The notes under the pieces: model-generated | What the model saw: the letters and a program-made list of their open reading frames with translations, nothing else | What the model was told of the DNA's origin: nothing | The model's database searches: none | In this document: positions 13,812 to 15,717 of the stretch, piece by piece | Position numbering within the stretch: the first letter of the stretch is position 1 | Layout: every line of letters begins with the position of its first letter | Origin: CBDUXP01 sp965371225 [NCBI: uncultured bacterium] | Lineage (GTDB): Bacteria; Abyssobacteria; SURF-5; CBDUXP01 | Assembly (NCBI GenBank): GCA_965371225.1 | Contig: CBDUXP010000082.1 | Coordinates: 1-15,717 of the forward strand | DNA: 15,717 nucleotides | Direction of reading: 5' to 3' | Translations under genes and position numbers: made by a program

Positions 13812-13841
13812 ATGGTGGCCGAAGAGGGGGACGGACGATGA
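13812..13841 (+). CDS. Candidate 9-codon leader ORF overlapping the phosphodiesterase start
   Basis: The reading frame encodes MVAEEGDGR and stops at TGA. The stop overlaps the next gene's ATG at 13838 in the order ATGA, the classic arrangement for translational coupling. A purine-rich GGAGGGGGG lies just upstream. The peptide is acidic and has no run of one amino acid, so classical attenuation is not indicated. It may be a coupling device that delivers ribosomes to the phosphodiesterase start, or it may be chance. Confidence 0.35.
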   Translation: MVAEEGDGR

Positions 13842-15717
13842 GCAGTCGACGCGGCGCCTGGTGGCCGGCCCTCCTCCTGCCGGCGGTCCTGCTCCTTGCC
13901 CCGGGACCCGTGGCGGATGCCGCCTCCCCGCCCCCCACCGGCGACGCGCCCGGGGAGGTGCCGGGAACCCCCGCCGAGCCGGATCCGGCCGACGCCGCGA
14001 TGCTGCGCGACGCGGAGCGGCCGTACGCGTTGCTGATGGTGATCGACGGGGTACCCGTGGAGCTGTTCGACCGGCTGCGGGCGGCGGGCGACCTCCCTCA
14101 CCTGGACGAGCATATCTACCGGCGCGGATTCCACAGCGAGCACCACACCGCCACGTTCCCCCCCATTACGTTCTCGGCGATGGCGTCGCTCTTAACCGGC
14201 GACCTTCCCGCATCGCACGGTATTCCGAATTTCCAATGGGTCAACCGCGAGACGGGCGCCTACCGCAACTACATCGGGTTGGACCTCCTGAATTATCAGG
14301 GCGACTTGCTGCGGCGCACGAAGAGCGTGTTTCAATATTTCCCGAACGAGCGCACGATTTCGTTCGGGCTGCAGGTGAGCGCGGGGGCCCACTACCAGCG
14401 CGGGATCATCGCCTCGTTCCTCGACCCCCTGCGGCAGGCGAAGGACACGGCCTATCTCGAGAAGACCCTGAGTCCCGACAAGCGAGTCCACCCGCTGAAG
14501 GCGGCGGTGAACCTCGTCAATCCACGCGCGGATGCCAACCTGCTCACCCTGGTGAACCCGACCGCGCCGGGCAACATCCTGCGCAGCACGCTCGCCACCC
14601 TGTCGCCGCGGCAGCGCGCGATCCGGCGCCAGATTCCGCGCCTGGTGGCGTACTACGAATGGAAGACGGACAAGCTTGGGCATGGACTGGGGCTCGAGCA
14701 CCCGACGGTGCAGCAGACGCTGCGCGATGCCGACGCGACCTTCGGGAGGCTGGTGGGGCTGTATCGGGACGCGGGCCTCTATGAGCAGACGTACTTCATC
14801 CTGGCCGCCGACCATGGCCAAGCCCCCACGGACCCGCGCTACGTGCCGCTCGACGCGCACTTCCAGCGCCAAGGGCTGCGCGTGAAATTCATCTCGCACG
14901 AATTGGGCGTGAAGACGCCGAAGCTCAAGCGGCTGGACTCGGTCGTCGGCGCGCACAGCAGCGTGTACGGCGCGAACATGGTCATGGGAACCACCGGCGC
15001 CGGGGCGGTGCACATCGACCTGGTGAAGCGCAATGGGAAGGGGGACGATCTTCACGCTCTGTGGTCCGAGCAGCTGGGGTATGCGGACTTGCTCGCCTAC
15101 GAGATCGATGGCGGCACCATCAATCTCGTCGACGCGTTCAATGCGATTCCGGAATGCGATTTCGCCATCGTTCGGGACGAGCCGTTCGAGGCCGGTGCGC
15201 CCCGGCGGACGCGCGTGTTCAACGGCGCGGGGGAGGCGCGTATCACCCGCTATCCCACCACGCCCGTCACTTACAGCTATGACGTCCTCCACGGCCAGGA
15301 CCCCCTCGGTTACGCCGAATACTCCGGCACCGCCGCCCTGGTGGGCGAACCGCCGGTGGACGATCGCGCGTGGCTCGCGGCGTGTGCCGGGGCGTTTTAT
15401 TCAGACGCGGTGGTCCAGTTGAGTCAGATCATGGAGCTGGATAACAGTGGATCGGTCATCCTGCTCCCCAAGGACGGCGCCTCGTTCAACGCGCAGGCGA
15501 AGACGCGCCACGGCGGCATTCTGCGCCGGGAGATGGAGACGGTCTTCGCCATCGCGGGCCCGGACCTGCCGGCGCCGGCTGGGGGTGGCACGTTCCCCCT
15601 GTCCCGCACCGTCGATATCGTGCCGACGCTGTTGTACGCGCTCGCACAGCCCGACGTGGCGTATACGGACTTCGACGGGATCGTGGTGCCGGAACTTCGG
15701 GCGTCCTTGGACAGCCG
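13838..15717 (+). CDS. Exported type I phosphodiesterase / nucleotide pyrophosphatase, alkaline phosphatase superfamily (partial, runs off right edge)
   Basis: At least 626 residues with the C-terminus outside the window. A signal peptide (MSSRRGAWWPALLLPAVLLL, cleavage near VADA 25-28) and a Pro/Ala-rich linker to about 52 precede the catalytic domain. The metal and nucleophile set is complete: Asp70 in LLMVIDG, nucleophile Thr111 in FPPITFSAMASLLTG, LPASHGIPNF, Asp278 and His282 in DKLGHG, Asp325 and His326 in ADHGQ, and probably His558 in KTRHGG. These enzymes cleave phosphodiester or pyrophosphate bonds, or act as phosphonate or phospholipid hydrolases, in the periplasm or outside. The segment between Asp325 and His558 is longer than in compact members and probably forms an extra lid or inserted domain. 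Start ATG 13838, overlapped by the stop of a mini-ORF. Substrate unknown. Confidence 0.9.
   Translation, partial: MSSRRGAWWPALLLPAVLLLAPGPVADAASPPPTGDAPGEVPGTPAEPDPADAAMLRDAERPYALLMVIDGVPVELFDRLRAAGDLPHLDEHIYRRGFHSEHHTATFPPITFSAMASLLTGDLPASHGIPNFQWVNRETGAYRNYIGLDLLNYQGDLLRRTKSVFQYFPNERTISFGLQVSAGAHYQRGIIASFLDPLRQAKDTAYLEKTLSPDKRVHPLKAAVNLVNPRADANLLTLVNPTAPGNILRSTLATLSPRQRAIRRQIPRLVAYYEWKTDKLGHGLGLEHPTVQQTLRDADATFGRLVGLYRDAGLYEQTYFILAADHGQAPTDPRYVPLDAHFQRQGLRVKFISHELGVKTPKLKRLDSVVGAHSSVYGANMVMGTTGAGAVHIDLVKRNGKGDDLHALWSEQLGYADLLAYEIDGGTINLVDAFNAIPECDFAIVRDEPFEAGAPRRTRVFNGAGEARITRYPTTPVTYSYDVLHGQDPLGYAEYSGTAALVGEPPVDDRAWLAACAGAFYSDAVVQLSQIMELDNSGSVILLPKDGASFNAQAKTRHGGILRREMETVFAIAGPDLPAPAGGGTFPLSRTVDIVPTLLYALAQPDVAYTDFDGIVVPELRASLDS

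Noticed and set aside
14192-15292. 366-codon minus-strand frame opposite the phosphodiesterase
   Set aside because: Antisense to the catalytic motifs of a well-supported enzyme; no domain or start signals.
1-15717. Search for CRISPR arrays, tRNA or rRNA genes, transposase genes and attachment repeats
   Set aside because: No regularly spaced direct repeats, cloverleaf-like intergenic sequence, transposase motifs or flanking duplications were seen; intergenic space is too small for most of these.

Overview
The window is GC-rich (about two thirds G+C by eye) and densely coded, from a free-living bacterium. The signs are short or overlapping intergenic gaps, ATGA overlaps, GTG starts, and long antisense shadow frames typical of GC-rich codon use. 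I cannot name a phylum. A ComEC-type DNA-uptake channel, an Opp/Dpp-type permease, an N-acyl-D-amino-acid deacylase, an FHA-GAF histidine kinase and a YchF relative would fit many uncultured GC-rich soil or subsurface lineages. I see no insertion sequences, tRNA or rRNA genes, CRISPR arrays or phage genes.

Layout. Bases 2-34 may be the last codons of a + strand gene entering from the left; a GC-rich hairpin at 95-116 separates it from the next block. From 9673 down to 103, all nine genes lie on the minus strand with gaps of at most about 41 bases or with overlaps, so they look like one long operon. In transcription order they are: N-acyl-D-amino-acid deacylase; class I glutamine amidotransferase-like peptidase (C26/PuuD type); a single-chain fusion of an oligopeptide-binding protein and a DppB-type permease; a DppC-type permease; two very small membrane proteins (58 and 53 aa) that are easily missed; a 158-aa single-pass membrane protein; a CheY-like receiver; and ComEC/Rec2.

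A + strand gene for an exported TPR plus HExxH metallopeptidase (9713-10957) diverges from the deacylase across only 39 bases. It converges with a divergent YchF-like GTPase (10963-12021, minus), with 5 bases between the stop codons. The YchF gene is the second gene after an FHA-GAF-histidine kinase (12040-13695, minus). A 142-bp divergent promoter region follows. Then comes an exported alkaline-phosphatase-superfamily phosphodiesterase (13838 to the right edge, incomplete), preceded by a 9-codon mini-ORF overlapping its start codon.

Working together. The first half of the long operon reads as a scavenging module for small unusual peptides. A binding-protein/permease chain plus DppC would import them; a C26 hydrolase could cut gamma-glutamyl bonds, and the deacylase would free D-amino acids from N-acyl forms. 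Peptidoglycan or polyglutamate fragments are reasonable candidate substrates, but this is inference. No transporter ATPase is present in the window. The second half carries a signalling receiver and the DNA channel, so nutrient scavenging and DNA uptake may be co-expressed.

Several genes have a TANNNT -10-like box only 6-9 bases before the start codon and no Shine-Dalgarno sequence. This suggests frequent leaderless or very short-leader transcripts for first genes, whereas some internal or coupled genes have clear Shine-Dalgarno sequences.
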